This document shows, one piece after another, positions 37,147-48,009 of a DNA stretch of 64,000 nucleotides. This DNA is from Candidatus Sulfotelmatobacter sp. (GTDB taxonomy: Bacteria; Vulcanimicrobiota; Vulcanimicrobiia; Vulcanimicrobiales; Vulcanimicrobiaceae), in the NCBI GenBank assembly GCA_035504415.1, contig DATJRY010000012.1, positions 62,001 through 126,000 of the forward strand, in the 5' to 3' direction. The position numbers and the translations under genes are program-made. Position 1 is the first letter of the stretch; each line of letters opens with the position of its first letter. Under the pieces are notes generated by a model. The model saw only the letters and a list, made by a program, of their open reading frames with translations. It had not been told where the DNA came from and searched no databases.

Positions 37147-38003
37147 CGCGCGCGGCCGTTGCGGCGTTGCGAGCCGTATTCGCGGGCGTAGACGTACGTG
37201 AACTCGGCACCGAGCAAGAACAGGTACGACGAGTAGTACAGCCACAGCAGGATCAGGATCACGGAGGCGGCGCTGCCGTAGGTCCACGGCAGGTTGACGC
37301 GGTGCAGGTACTCGCCGATCGCGAACTGGGCCAGCGAGAAGCCGATCGTCGTCGCCGCGGCGCCGATGGCAACGTCACCCCAGGTCAGTGAGGTGCCCGG
37401 CAGCCAGCGGAAGAGCGCGGCGACGATCGGGAAGAGGATCAGCGCGCCGATGACGACGATCGCCGCGCGCACGCCGAGCGCGGCCAGCTCGCCGTGCGCG
37501 CCGATCGCGTGCACGGCGGCGGCCGCGGCCGCGCTGCCGAACACCAGCACTGTCAGGCCGCCGATGACGACCACCGAGAGCGCGCCGGCGGCGATGAACG
37601 CCACGATCGTCGCCGGCAGCGACGGGCTGCGGCGCAGGGGTGTTTCCCACATCGCGTGCAGCGCGCGCTGCACCGCGTAGAACAGGCGCGTTCCGCCGAA
37701 CAGCGCGATCACCGCCGCGACGACCGTCGGCACGACGCGTTGCGCCATGCCGTGGCTGCTGATGTCGAGGTCGAGCGCGCGCACGCCGCCGTGGCCGACG
37801 ATCGGATCGATCACCAGCGCCAAGCCGTGCAGGACCACCCGTTCCGTCCCCAACGCCTCGGCGATGCGCAACGTGATCAGCAACAGCGGCGCCAGTGCCA
37901 ACGCGCCGAACGCGGCCATCGCCGCCGCATAGAGCCAGCCGTCGTCGGCGCTCCACTTCGCGTACGTCTCGCGGCCGAGGCGGGCCAGCGTGCGGCCGTC
38001 CAT
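37143..38003 (-). CDS. YihY/BrkB-family membrane protein
   Basis: The 286-residue product has about six membrane segments and the BrkB pattern: an N-terminal WSADDGWLYAAAMAAFGALALAPL, FGGTRLFYAVQRALHAMW in the middle and LPWTYGSAASVILILLWLYYSSYLFLLGAEFTYVYA at the end (quoted in parts). The family was once called RNase BN in error; its function is unknown. It converges with ddl (four-base overlap) and faces away from an S9 peptidase gene, with 96 bases between the starts. Confidence 0.88.
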   Translation of the reverse strand: MDGRTLARLGRETYAKWSADDGWLYAAAMAAFGALALAPLLLITLRIAEALGTERVVLHGLALVIDPIVGHGGVRALDLDISSHGMAQRVVPTVVAAVIALFGGTRLFYAVQRALHAMWETPLRRSPSLPATIVAFIAAGALSVVVIGGLTVLVFGSAAAAAAVHAIGAHGELAALGVRAAIVVIGALILFPIVAALFRWLPGTSLTWGDVAIGAAATTIGFSLAQFAIGEYLHRVNLPWTYGSAASVILILLWLYYSSYLFLLGAEFTYVYAREYGSQRRNGRAR

Positions 38004-38099
38004 GCGTCGCCACCTTTGTCGCCGCGAACCGTCCGGCACCTGCTCGGCCAGGGCCGGCGCGTCGCAGGGACGCAAGCGGCCGGCACGAAGCGCGGGCCC

Positions 38100-40091
38100 A
38101 TGCCGCGCTTCGCGTTTTCGTTGCTCGCCGCGTTCGTCGCGATTCCGCTCGCCGCGTCGGCGCGGCCGCTGCAGCCGGACGACCTCTATAAGCTGGTCTC
38201 CGTCAGCGACGTCGTCTTCTCGCCGAACGGAACGACGATCGCGTCGGTGCGGCGGCACGTCGCGGTCGCGAAGGATCGCCGCGAGGGGACCATCGTGCTC
38301 ACCGACCTCGCCACCGGCGCGCAGCGGTCGCTGACGGTCGACCGCGCCGGGGTGGCGGCGCCGCAGTTCGCGCCCGACGGTACGTCGCTGGCGTTCCTCG
38401 CGCAGGACGAGAAGCACCACGGCCAGGTCTACGTGCTGCCGCTCGACGGCGGCGATGCGAAGGCGGTGACGGCGACGGCCCAGGGCGTGCAGCAGTTCGC
38501 GTGGCGTCCGAACGGGGCGACGATCGCCTACGTCACGCAGGATCCCGACCCGCGCAAGAAGGCCATCGACGCGCACCACGACGAGGTCGACCTCGCCGAC
38601 GACGACTACCTGACGACCTCGTACACGCCGGCCTCGCACCTGTGGCTGGTCGATCGCGACGGGTCGCACGCGCATCGGCTCACCGCGGGCGGCTGGAGCT
38701 TCGCCACCGCGTACCCGCCCTCGCCGCCGGCATCGCCGCTCTCGTGGTCGCCGGACGGCAAGGAGATCCTGTTCACGCGCGTGCCCAACACGCGCGACGG
38801 CGACGCGTACCGCTCGCAGATCGAGCGCCTGGACGTCGCGAGCGGCAAGATCGTCCCGGTGACCGGTCACGACCGCTTCGAAGGGTTCGCGCAGTACTCG
38901 CCGGACGGCGCGAAGATCGCGTATCTCTACTCGCGCGACGGCGACCCGAACAACGAGAACGACGTCTTCGTCACCGATGCGGCGGGCGGCGCGGGCGTCG
39001 ACGTCAGCCGGAAGCTCGACCGCGCGATCTATCGCGTGCAGTGGTATCCCGACGGCAAGTCGCTGCTGGTGGGCTCGCACGAGGGCACGCGCACGGTGCT
39101 CTACCGGTTGGCGCTCGACGGCAGCTTCACGCGCCTGGAGACCGGCGACGTGAACCCTGCGTGGTCGTTCTGGATCGACGCCGCGATCGCGAAGAACGGT
39201 ACGATCGCGTTTCCTGGCTCGCAGATCGAACGGCCGACGGAGCTGTGGGTGCTCGCGCCGGGTGCCGCCGCCCCGCGCCGTCTGAGCGACGTGAACGGTG
39301 CGACGGCGAGCCTGCAGCTCGGCAAGATGGAGACGGTGACCTGGACGAACGAAGGCTACGACGAGGACGGCGTGCTCACGTATCCGGTCGGCTATACGGC
39401 CGGCAAGAAGTATCCGTTGGTGGTGCTGCCGCACGGCGGCCCGCAGGCCGCGTCGGTTGCGCAGTTCAACCTGCTCGACCAGCTGCTGGCGGCGCACGGC
39501 TACCTCGTCTTCGAGCCGAACTACCGCGGCAGCGACAACGGCGGCAACGCCTACGAGCGGGCGATCTACATGGACGCCGGCGCCGGCCCCGGGCGCGACG
39601 TGATGGCGGGCCTGGCGAAGGTCGAGGGTATGGGGATCGTCGACACCGCGCGCATCGGCGTGAGCGGCTGGAGCTACGGCGGCTACATGACCTCGTGGCT
39701 GATGTCGCACTATCACGTCTGGAAGACCGCCATCTCCGGCGCCGCCGTCAACGACTTCGTGGCGATGTACGACCTGGGCGACGCCAACTACCAGATCGGC
39801 TTCTCGTTCAAAGGCTCACCCTACGTGGGCGGCAACATGCGCGACTACGTCGCGCAGAGCCCGATCACGTACGCCGCGCAGACGCGCTGCCCGGTGCTCA
39901 TCATCTCCGACACCGGCGACGTGCGGGTGCCGATCGCGCAGAGCTACGCGATGTACCACGCGCTGGCCGACAACCACATCCCGGTCCGTTTCGTCGGCAT
40001 CCCGGTCAGCGGTCATTTCCCGGGCGACCCGGTCCGGCAAGCCGACGTCTACACGCTGTGGGTAAGCTGGATGGACCAGCATCTGAAGTAG
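38100..40091 (+). CDS. Secreted S9-family prolyl oligopeptidase-like peptidase
   Basis: A 663-residue protein with a signal peptide (1-21), a beta-propeller made of WD40/TolB-like repeats (YSPDG, WSPDG, FAPDG motifs through about residue 400) and a C-terminal alpha/beta hydrolase. The triad is Ser525 in GWSYGGYM, Asp607 in SDTGDVRVP and His639 in SGHFPG. Such enzymes cut short peptides after Pro or Ala (acylaminoacyl peptidase or dipeptidyl peptidase type) in the periplasm. It appears to be monocistronic, with a convergent peroxidase gene three bases past its end. Confidence 0.9.
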   Translation: MPRFAFSLLAAFVAIPLAASARPLQPDDLYKLVSVSDVVFSPNGTTIASVRRHVAVAKDRREGTIVLTDLATGAQRSLTVDRAGVAAPQFAPDGTSLAFLAQDEKHHGQVYVLPLDGGDAKAVTATAQGVQQFAWRPNGATIAYVTQDPDPRKKAIDAHHDEVDLADDDYLTTSYTPASHLWLVDRDGSHAHRLTAGGWSFATAYPPSPPASPLSWSPDGKEILFTRVPNTRDGDAYRSQIERLDVASGKIVPVTGHDRFEGFAQYSPDGAKIAYLYSRDGDPNNENDVFVTDAAGGAGVDVSRKLDRAIYRVQWYPDGKSLLVGSHEGTRTVLYRLALDGSFTRLETGDVNPAWSFWIDAAIAKNGTIAFPGSQIERPTELWVLAPGAAAPRRLSDVNGATASLQLGKMETVTWTNEGYDEDGVLTYPVGYTAGKKYPLVVLPHGGPQAASVAQFNLLDQLLAAHGYLVFEPNYRGSDNGGNAYERAIYMDAGAGPGRDVMAGLAKVEGMGIVDTARIGVSGWSYGGYMTSWLMSHYHVWKTAISGAAVNDFVAMYDLGDANYQIGFSFKGSPYVGGNMRDYVAQSPITYAAQTRCPVLIISDTGDVRVPIAQSYAMYHALADNHIPVRFVGIPVSGHFPGDPVRQADVYTLWVSWMDQHLK

Positions 40092-40094
40092 CGG

Positions 40095-41012
40095 TCAGTC
40101 GTCGTCTTCGGGCGTGGCGAAGCGGCGTAGGCCGTCGAGCGAGGGGACGAAGTAGTACGCGCCGGTGAGCGGCGTCGTGTAGCGGGTGAGGGCGTCGCGA
40201 ATGCCGTCGTCGCTGCCGGCCATCTGGCGCAGCATCTTGTCGAGCCGGAGCTGGTCCTGCGAGAAGCCGATGAACACCGTGCCGTGGTCGACGACGGTGC
40301 CGTACGGGACGTTGCGGCGGAAGATGTCCAGCTCTTTGCCGTCGACGTCGACCGTGGTGCGCGGGACGTGCGCGTCCTTGGGCATCGTGGCTTCGGGCAG
40401 CTCGACGCTGTCGAGCTTGGTGCGGCCGATGACCTTCTCTTGCTCGGGGACCGGCAAGTCGACGAAGAGGTGTCCGTCGTGACGCCACTTCTGGAACAGC
40501 AGCACGCTGCCGCCCGCGCCCGGCGAACCGTCGGGAACGCAGGCGACCAGCGGCGCCTGCATCAACGACGGGTTCTCGGTGCCGTCCTCGAAGCCGGTCA
40601 GATCGCGGCTGTGACGATACGACCAGCCGCTCTGCTCGCGCTCGATCGTGAGCACGCCCGTCAAGTCGTGCAAAGCGTCCGTCGCCGCGTCGAAGACGAC
40701 GTCGTACGAGGCCCCGGCGAACCATAGCCACACGTCGGTCTGGGTTGCCGGCATCGAATACGACCCGGTGCCCTGCAGCGGCGCGTTGAATCCGGTCAGC
40801 GCGGCGGGCGTGTCGTCGGGCGCGATCGCACGCCACAGCTCGGGACGGAAGCCGGCGACGAAGTTGATGCCGCCGACCGTCGTGCGCGGCTCGTGCACGT
40901 CGGCGACCGCCTTCGCCACCGCCGCGGCATCGACGCCGGGCGCGACGGCGAGCTCGAGGAAGATGTGCGCGGGTTCGCCGATCGCGAAGATACCGGCTTG
41001 CGGAATCGCCAT
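40095..41012 (-). CDS. Dyp-type haem peroxidase
   Basis: A 305-residue protein with the Dyp signature GFEDGTENP (the GxxDG motif with the catalytic Asp), a conserved Arg in DIFRRNVPYG, and HGTVFIGFSQD near the C-terminus, as in YfeX-type class B enzymes. It uses haem and hydrogen peroxide to oxidise dyes, Mn(II) or other substrates. It lacks a signal peptide, so it is cytosolic or packaged. It starts 16 bases after the secreted glycosidase-like gene and is the last of a ppc-X-dyp leftward unit. Confidence 0.88.
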   Translation of the reverse strand: MAIPQAGIFAIGEPAHIFLELAVAPGVDAAAVAKAVADVHEPRTTVGGINFVAGFRPELWRAIAPDDTPAALTGFNAPLQGTGSYSMPATQTDVWLWFAGASYDVVFDAATDALHDLTGVLTIEREQSGWSYRHSRDLTGFEDGTENPSLMQAPLVACVPDGSPGAGGSVLLFQKWRHDGHLFVDLPVPEQEKVIGRTKLDSVELPEATMPKDAHVPRTTVDVDGKELDIFRRNVPYGTVVDHGTVFIGFSQDQLRLDKMLRQMAGSDDGIRDALTRYTTPLTGAYYFVPSLDGLRRFATPEDDD

Positions 41013-41028
41013 GCGGCCGGGAGTTGGC

Positions 41029-42510
41029 TCAGGGCACGATCCACGCCTCCGTGACGTGCAGGAACGCGCCGCCCTCCTTCGCGTTCGGCGTCCCCGGTTC
41101 GAAGCGCAGCACGTGTTGCCCGGCACGCGGCCAGCGCCATGCGAACAAGACGCTGTGCGGCAGCGTGCGGCCCGCGCTCGATTTGTTCTGCCAGATGCCC
41201 GTCGCGTCGAACGTCGGCCGGCCGTCGATCGCCACCCGTGCACGGCCGGCTTCGCAGCAGCGTTCGCCGATCGCGCCGAGCAGCGCGATCCCCGAGCCGG
41301 AAAAGCGCAACGTGGCTGGGACGTGGTCGATCGCGACCGGGTGCGGCCGCGCTCGTCGCCAGGCGGAGTCGGGCGTGACGCGCACGGCCGGCGCGAGCGC
41401 GCCCGCGGCGACGGCGAGCGCGAGGCCGCCGCTGGTCTGCCACGCGGTGACCGGGCCGGCCGGCGGCGGACCATCGAAGAACCGATCGTACTCGCCGTCG
41501 GCGCCGCGCGCGTGCGCGGCGGCGAGCGCGTTGCGAATCAGCCACCGGCGCGACCACCCGTCGCCGGCGTCGGCCAGACCGGCCAGCGCGCGCACGAGCG
41601 GCTCGACGACGTCGTTGCCGGCCTGCAGGTCGACGAAGATCCCGCGCGCGTCGTCGAGCTGCGCCGTCGCGCGCGCGGTGTCCCGAGCGTCGCGCGCGTA
41701 GCCGAGATCACCGGTCAGGTGCGCGAGCGCGCGGCCCGCGTCGATCATGATGCCGTTGACCGAAGCGAAAAAGCGATGCCGCAACGGGCGGCACGCGTGA
41801 CCGTCGTCGAACACGTACACCGTGTAGAGGCCGGCGCGCCGGTCGAAGAACCAGTGGCGGATCGCCGCATAGTGGCGGCGCGCGTCGGCGAGGTACGCGG
41901 CGTCGCCCGTCCGGCGCGCCAGCAGCGCGGCGGCGAGGACGCGGTTGGCGTCCGTCTCGAGGGTCTTGAGCCCGCCGCCGCCGCCGAACGGCCGCTGATA
42001 GTCGATCTCCGGACACGCGCCGCGTGCGTAGAGGTCGGTCCGCGCGACGCTCGCGTAGGCGGCGCGCGCGTGGGCGAGCGCGAGCGGCTCGTCGGTCACG
42101 CCGTAGCGTCGCATCGCCGAGACCGCGTCCCACAGCGGGACGTCGCTCCATCCGGTACAGCCGCGGCCGCGGCACACGCGATAGGCCGGCGCACCTCGTT
42201 CGAGCGCGCGCGCATACGCGCGCAGTGCCGGCGCGTGCGTCGCGTGCCAGCGCAGCGCCAGCACCGCGGTCAGGCTGTCGGCGCCCCAGTCGCTGTCGCT
42301 CGCGCCGCACGGGAGGCGCGCGCATAGCTGCCAGCGGCCCTGCGGCACCACGAGGCGGGCGCGTAGCGTCGTCATCGCCGCGTCGCCGAGCGCGCCCAAC
42401 GTCCGTGCGGCGGGCGGCGACGGCGTCGCCGAGGCGAACGACGCGTCGGCGAGAACGGTCGCCAGCCACAGAACGGCGCCCCAGAAAGGTGCTACACGTG
42501 AGCGGAGAAT
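41029..42510 (-). CDS. Secreted six-hairpin glycosidase-like protein, ATT start
   Basis: From an ATT at 42510 the product has 493 residues and begins with a typical signal peptide (basic residues 3-5, hydrophobic 8-19, small residues to about 28). CGGAGG seven bases upstream is an excellent ribosome-binding site, while no ATG, GTG or TTG lies in frame before a TTG at 42399 that would delete the signal. The body shows helical-hairpin repeats (ETDANRVLAAALLARRTGD, YLADARRHYAAIRHWFFD) like GH76/GH88-type alpha/alpha barrels, then a beta-rich end. Family assignment is weak and no catalytic pair is certain. It follows ppc by 19 bases. Confidence 0.6.
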   Translation of the reverse strand: MLRSRVAPFWGAVLWLATVLADASFASATPSPPAARTLGALGDAAMTTLRARLVVPQGRWQLCARLPCGASDSDWGADSLTAVLALRWHATHAPALRAYARALERGAPAYRVCRGRGCTGWSDVPLWDAVSAMRRYGVTDEPLALAHARAAYASVARTDLYARGACPEIDYQRPFGGGGGLKTLETDANRVLAAALLARRTGDAAYLADARRHYAAIRHWFFDRRAGLYTVYVFDDGHACRPLRHRFFASVNGIMIDAGRALAHLTGDLGYARDARDTARATAQLDDARGIFVDLQAGNDVVEPLVRALAGLADAGDGWSRRWLIRNALAAAHARGADGEYDRFFDGPPPAGPVTAWQTSGGLALAVAAGALAPAVRVTPDSAWRRARPHPVAIDHVPATLRFSGSGIALLGAIGERCCEAGRARVAIDGRPTFDATGIWQNKSSAGRTLPHSVLFAWRWPRAGQHVLRFEPGTPNAKEGGAFLHVTEAWIVP

Positions 42511-42529
42511 CGAGCACCCTCCGGCAAGC

Positions 42530-45190
42530 TCAGCCCGTCACCCGTAGCCCGGCCGCGATCCCGTTGACGCTGAGACGGATCGCATCGCGCAGCGCGGGGT
42601 CGGGGTCCTCGCGGTACGCCCGCAACAGACGGATCTGCAGGAACGACATCGGGTCGACGTAGGGATTGCGCAGCGCGATGCTGCGCGCCAGCGTCGGGTC
42701 GTCGGCCAAGAGTGCGTCGGCCCCCAGGATGCGCAGCAGCGCCGCGACCGACGCGTCGTACTCGGCGCGGATGCGCGAGGTGAACTGCGCGCGCAGCGCG
42801 GCGTCGTCGACCAGCGCTTCGGCGTAGCGCTCGCAGATCGTCAGGTCGGCCACCGCCAGCGCGCGCTCGATCGCGCGCAGCAGCGTGGTGAAGAACGGGA
42901 ACTCGCGCGCCATCGTTTGCAGCGTCGGCAGCGCGTCGCCGGCGGCCGCGATCGCGGTGCCGAAACCGTACCAGCCCGGCAGCATCCCGCGCGTCTGCGT
43001 CCAGGCGAACGCCCATGGAATCGCGCGCAGGTCCTCGATCGAGCGGCGGGCGCCGCGGCGGCCGGGGCGCGAGCTGATCTGCAGGTCGCCGATCTCGTCG
43101 ACCGGCGTCGCGGCCGCGAAGTAGACCAGGAACGCCGGGTCGTCGATCAGCGCGAGATACGCCGCGCGCGCGTCGCGCGCGAGCCGGTCGAGCAGCGCGA
43201 ACCAGTCCGGCGGCGTCGCGACGGCCGGCGCCACCAGCGACGCCGCGACGGAGGTGACGGCCAGCTCGAGGTTGCGCCGCGCCAGCGATGGCAGGCCGTA
43301 ACGCGCGCCGATGACCTCGCCCTGCTCGGTCACCTTCAGCTCGCCGGTGTGCGCCTGCGGCGGTTGCGCGTCGACGGCTTCGCGCGCCGTCGCGGCACCG
43401 CGCCCGACCGAACCGCCGCGGCCGTGGAAGAAGCGCGGCGTGACGCCGTACCGCGCGGCGACCGCAGCGATGGTGAGCTGGGCGCGGTACAGCGCCCACA
43501 TGCTCGCGACGACGCCGGCGACCTTGGTCGTGTCGGAGTACCCGAGCATGATCTCCCAGCGCTCGCCGTTCGAGCCGACGAGCGCGCGGAACGGCGCGAA
43601 GGCGAGCAGCTCGTCGCACAGCGCCTCGGCGTTCGCCAGCGCGCTCGCGCTCTCGAGCAGCGGGACGATCTGCGCCGGCCCAGCGGCCAGCCCGCCGCAG
43701 GCGCGCACGAACGCGTGCAGGCTGAGCACGTCGTCGACCGATTCCGTTCCCGCCAAGATGAAGCTCACCACCGCGCTCGCACCGCGTCGCGCGCGCAGCG
43801 CGGCGACCGCGCGCACCGAGGCGATGACGTCCTGCGCGTCCGTCGAGAACGTCGCGTCGGTGGGGACCAGCGGCCGCGCGGTCACGAGCTCGCGCGCGAA
43901 CCACGCCCGGCGCGCGTCCGGGTCGCGCTGCGAGAGCGGCGGCAGCTCGGGCTCGACGGCCAGCACGATCTCGTCGAGCGCGCGCACGACGCGGTCGCGG
44001 TGCTGCCGCCACTCGAGCGCGCACAGGTGGAAGCCGAACAGCGCGACCGCGCGGCGCAGCCGCGCCGCCGGCCGCGCGACGTCGGCACCGCTGTGCGCTT
44101 GCACGCTCTCGAGCACGAGATCGAGGTCGGCCAGCAGCGCGGCCGGGTCGGGATAGCCGCCCTCGGCGTCGGCCAGCGTCAGCCGCAGCCGGCGGTGCAT
44201 GAACGCGAGCTTGCGGCGGTACGGCTCGGCGTCTTGCCGCGGTCCGATCGCGTAGCGCACGTCGGGCAACAGGTGCAGCTCGCGATCGACCGAGTCCAGC
44301 AGCGCGGCCGAGGCGCCGCCGCGCGCGACGTCCTGCGAGAAGCGCGCCTGCAGCTCCTCGACGCCCTCCACGTAGCGTTCGAGCACGAAGCGCCGCGCTT
44401 GCTCGTGCGCTTCGGCGATCGCGTCGGGCGCCACGTTGGGGTTGCCGTCACGGTCGCCGCCGATCCAGCTGCCGAACGCCAGCACCGTGCGCACCGGTGC
44501 ACCGACGCGTTCCTCGAGCCGCTCGAACAGCAGCGTCGCCTCGTCGAACAGCGACTCGCGGAAGCGCGCGACCAGGTTGCGCACCTCGTCGTGCACCGTC
44601 GGCGCGGTGCGATACAGCTCGTTGCTCTGCCAGAGCAGCACGATCTGCGCGTGCAGCTCGGCTTCGATCGCGCGCGTCTCCTCGTCGGTCAGCACGCGCT
44701 CGTCGAGGTCGCGCAAGAGGTGCGCGATCGTGGCCAGCTTCTCGCTGGTCGTGCGCCGCAGCACTTCGGTCGGGTGCGCGGTGAAGACCAGCGTGACCGC
44801 GACCCGGTCGAGCTGCGCCGCGGCGGCCGGGGTGAGCGTCTCGAGCGAACCCGCCAGCGGCGGCTGACCGCTGCGCGCGCGCTCGCGCCGGCGGCGCTCG
44901 CGGTGCAGCTGCTCGGCCAGGTTCACCATCTGGAAGTACAGCCCGAAGGCGCGCAGCACGTCGATCGCGTCGTCGAGCGCGAGCGCGCTCAGAACGGCGT
45001 CGATCTCGGCGTCGAACCGCGGATCGGGCGTCGCGCGCCGCGCCCGGGTGGCCGCACGCAAGCGTTCGACCAACGCGTACGTGGTGGGCCGAGCGTGCGA
45101 ACGCAGCACGTCGCCGACCACGCGCCCGAGCATCGTGACCCGCGCCCGCAGTGGCGCGGTGGTGTCGACCTCGAGACTTTGCGTCACCAT
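42530..45190 (-). CDS. ppc: Phosphoenolpyruvate carboxylase
   Basis: Ppc carboxylates PEP to oxaloacetate, feeding the citrate cycle. The 886-residue product has His139 in VFTAHPTE, GGDRDGNP, GYSDTTKV, the mobile FHGRGGSVGRG loop and LQIRLLRAYRE near the end. The extreme C-terminus reads Leu-Arg-Val-Thr-Gly where most PEP carboxylases end Gln-Asn-Thr-Gly, a tetrapeptide tied to activity. It is the first gene of a leftward unit with the glycosidase-like and peroxidase genes. Citrate synthase lies 1 kb upstream on the other strand. Confidence 0.95.
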   Translation of the reverse strand: MVTQSLEVDTTAPLRARVTMLGRVVGDVLRSHARPTTYALVERLRAATRARRATPDPRFDAEIDAVLSALALDDAIDVLRAFGLYFQMVNLAEQLHRERRRRERARSGQPPLAGSLETLTPAAAAQLDRVAVTLVFTAHPTEVLRRTTSEKLATIAHLLRDLDERVLTDEETRAIEAELHAQIVLLWQSNELYRTAPTVHDEVRNLVARFRESLFDEATLLFERLEERVGAPVRTVLAFGSWIGGDRDGNPNVAPDAIAEAHEQARRFVLERYVEGVEELQARFSQDVARGGASAALLDSVDRELHLLPDVRYAIGPRQDAEPYRRKLAFMHRRLRLTLADAEGGYPDPAALLADLDLVLESVQAHSGADVARPAARLRRAVALFGFHLCALEWRQHRDRVVRALDEIVLAVEPELPPLSQRDPDARRAWFARELVTARPLVPTDATFSTDAQDVIASVRAVAALRARRGASAVVSFILAGTESVDDVLSLHAFVRACGGLAAGPAQIVPLLESASALANAEALCDELLAFAPFRALVGSNGERWEIMLGYSDTTKVAGVVASMWALYRAQLTIAAVAARYGVTPRFFHGRGGSVGRGAATAREAVDAQPPQAHTGELKVTEQGEVIGARYGLPSLARRNLELAVTSVAASLVAPAVATPPDWFALLDRLARDARAAYLALIDDPAFLVYFAAATPVDEIGDLQISSRPGRRGARRSIEDLRAIPWAFAWTQTRGMLPGWYGFGTAIAAAGDALPTLQTMAREFPFFTTLLRAIERALAVADLTICERYAEALVDDAALRAQFTSRIRAEYDASVAALLRILGADALLADDPTLARSIALRNPYVDPMSFLQIRLLRAYREDPDPALRDAIRLSVNGIAAGLRVTG

Positions 45191-45243
45191 CGCGATTGCT
45201 TCGGCTCGGCGCGAGCCGGCCCCTCAGGCCAACTGTCCCGTGA

Positions 45244-46125
45244 CTAGAGCGCGGCCGCTTCTCGGACCGGGAGATCGAGCGTCGTGACGCGGCGCAGATC
45301 GCGGGTTTGGGTTTCGTCGAAGGCCAGGCCGCGGTGCATCGTGCAGCGGTTGTCCCAGATCACCACATCGTGCCGGCGCCAGGCGTGGCGATACACGAAC
45401 TGGGGCTGCGTCGCCAGCGCCATCAGCTCGCGCAACAGGATGCGCCCTTCGGCCACCGGCCAGCCGACGACGTGCGAGGCGTGCGAGGCCAGGTAGAGCG
45501 AGCTGCGCCCGGAGCCGGGATGGACGCGCACCAGCGGCTGCTCCGCGCCGGGGAACTGCGCGCGCTCGGCGTCGGAGAAGTCGGTGAAGCCGATCGTCTC
45601 GCGCGAGTAGAGGATCGAGTGGAACGCGCGCAGCCCGGCGATCTGCGCGCGCAGCGCGTCCGGCAGGGCGTCGTAGGCGGCGCGCATGTCGGCGTATTCG
45701 GTCTCGCCGCCGCTGCCGGGGACGCTGCGCGCCGAGAGCATCGAGTAGCGCGCCGACGGGTTCTGGAACGAGGCGTCGGTGTGCCAGAGGCGGTTGCCCA
45801 GCGAGTACATCCGCCGCCGGTCCTCGCGCGCGAACGGCTGGCCGTTCTCGTCGAGGTTCGAGATATCGGTCATCGCCGCGTGCGGGAGCCGCCGCGTCCC
45901 TTCGACCATGCTGCGGGCGACCAGCGTCACCAACTCGCCGTCGAGCCGCTGGGCGAACGCGATCTGCTCCTCGTCCGCGAACGGCTGGTCGCGTACCACC
46001 AGGACGGCAAAGCGGTCGAGCTGGGCGCGGATCTCGGCGAGCGCCGGGCCGTCCAGCTCGCGCAGGTCGACGCCGCGGAGCTCGCCGACGAAGTGCTGGT
46101 GGAGCGGGGTAGCGGTGAGCGCCAT
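45244..46125 (-). CDS. TauD/TfdA-family 2-oxoglutarate-dependent dioxygenase
   Basis: A 293-residue Fe(II) enzyme. The facial triad is His115-x-Asp117 (RLWHTDASF) and His264 (CTMHRGLAFD), with an Arg ten residues or so later (RDLRRV) for 2-oxoglutarate. The family hydroxylates taurine, 2,4-D, sulfonates, or similar substrates at a C-H bond next to a leaving group. AAGGAGG a few bases before the ATG (46125) fixes the start; the reading frame upstream of it is not needed. It lies 53 bases after ppc on the same strand and diverges from citrate synthase. The substrate is unknown. Confidence 0.88.
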   Translation of the reverse strand: MALTATPLHQHFVGELRGVDLRELDGPALAEIRAQLDRFAVLVVRDQPFADEEQIAFAQRLDGELVTLVARSMVEGTRRLPHAAMTDISNLDENGQPFAREDRRRMYSLGNRLWHTDASFQNPSARYSMLSARSVPGSGGETEYADMRAAYDALPDALRAQIAGLRAFHSILYSRETIGFTDFSDAERAQFPGAEQPLVRVHPGSGRSSLYLASHASHVVGWPVAEGRILLRELMALATQPQFVYRHAWRRHDVVIWDNRCTMHRGLAFDETQTRDLRRVTTLDLPVREAAAL

Positions 46126-46222
46126 GGTGCCTCCTTCGACAAAAGTCGGACGTTCCTCGATCGGTCGATCAGCCATGCCTATCGTGGGGAGAACCGCCCC
46201 CCAGCGAGAAGTCTCGGATGTC

Positions 46223-47418
<1,196 letters not shown>

Positions 47419-47422
<4 letters not shown>

Positions 47423-48009
47423 CCGAGCGCGTCGCGCACCGCAAACGCGAAACGAAGGAGACGCGGATCGACCTGCGTCTCGCGCTCGACGGCGGGCCGG
47501 TCTCGGTCGCGACGGACGTCGACTTCTTCGACCACATGCTCAACGCGTTCGCGACGCACGCGGGCGTCGGCTTGCAGCTCGAAGCGCGCGGCGACGGGAT
47601 GGATCATCATCATCTCGTCGAGGACGTCGGCATCGCGTTGGGCGCCGCCATCGACGAAGCGCTGGGCGACAAACGCGGGATCGCGCGCTTCGGTTCGATC
47701 GCGATTCCGCTCGACGACGCGCTGGTGCAGTGCGCGGTCGATCTGAGCGGCCGGCCGTACCTGAACTACGACGTCCCGCTCTCGGTCCCGGTGCTCGGCG
47801 CGCTGCCGACCGAGCTGGTGCCGCACTTCTTCCGCAGCGTGGTCGACCACGGCAAGTTCAACTTGCACCTGCTGCGCTGGGCCGGCACCAACAACCATCA
47901 CCTCTGCGAAGCCGCCTTCAAGTCCTTCGCCCGCGCCTTCGCCCAAGCGAAACAGCAGACCGGCTCGCGCGAGATCCCCTCGACCAAGGGTTCGCTGACC
48001 GAAGTCTAA
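47419..48009 (+). CDS. hisB: Imidazoleglycerol-phosphate dehydratase, CTG start
   Basis: HisB performs the sixth step of histidine synthesis. From CTG at 47419 the 196-residue product has the normal length and start (TERVAHRKRETKETRI), followed by FFDHMLNAFATHAG, DHHHLVEDVGIALG, VPHFFRSVVDHGKFNLH and NNHHLCEAAFKSFARA, which hold the two manganese sites. The CTG overlaps the citrate synthase TGA as CTGA and GGAG sits seven bases upstream; no ATG, GTG or TTG gives a sensible N-terminus. It is the monofunctional form, without the HisN phosphatase. hisH and hisA are 4 kb away. Confidence 0.93.

Noticed and set aside
42399-42510. TTG at 42399 as start of the glycosidase-like protein
   Set aside because: It would cut off a clear signal peptide and lacks a ribosome-binding site; the upstream ATT has both.
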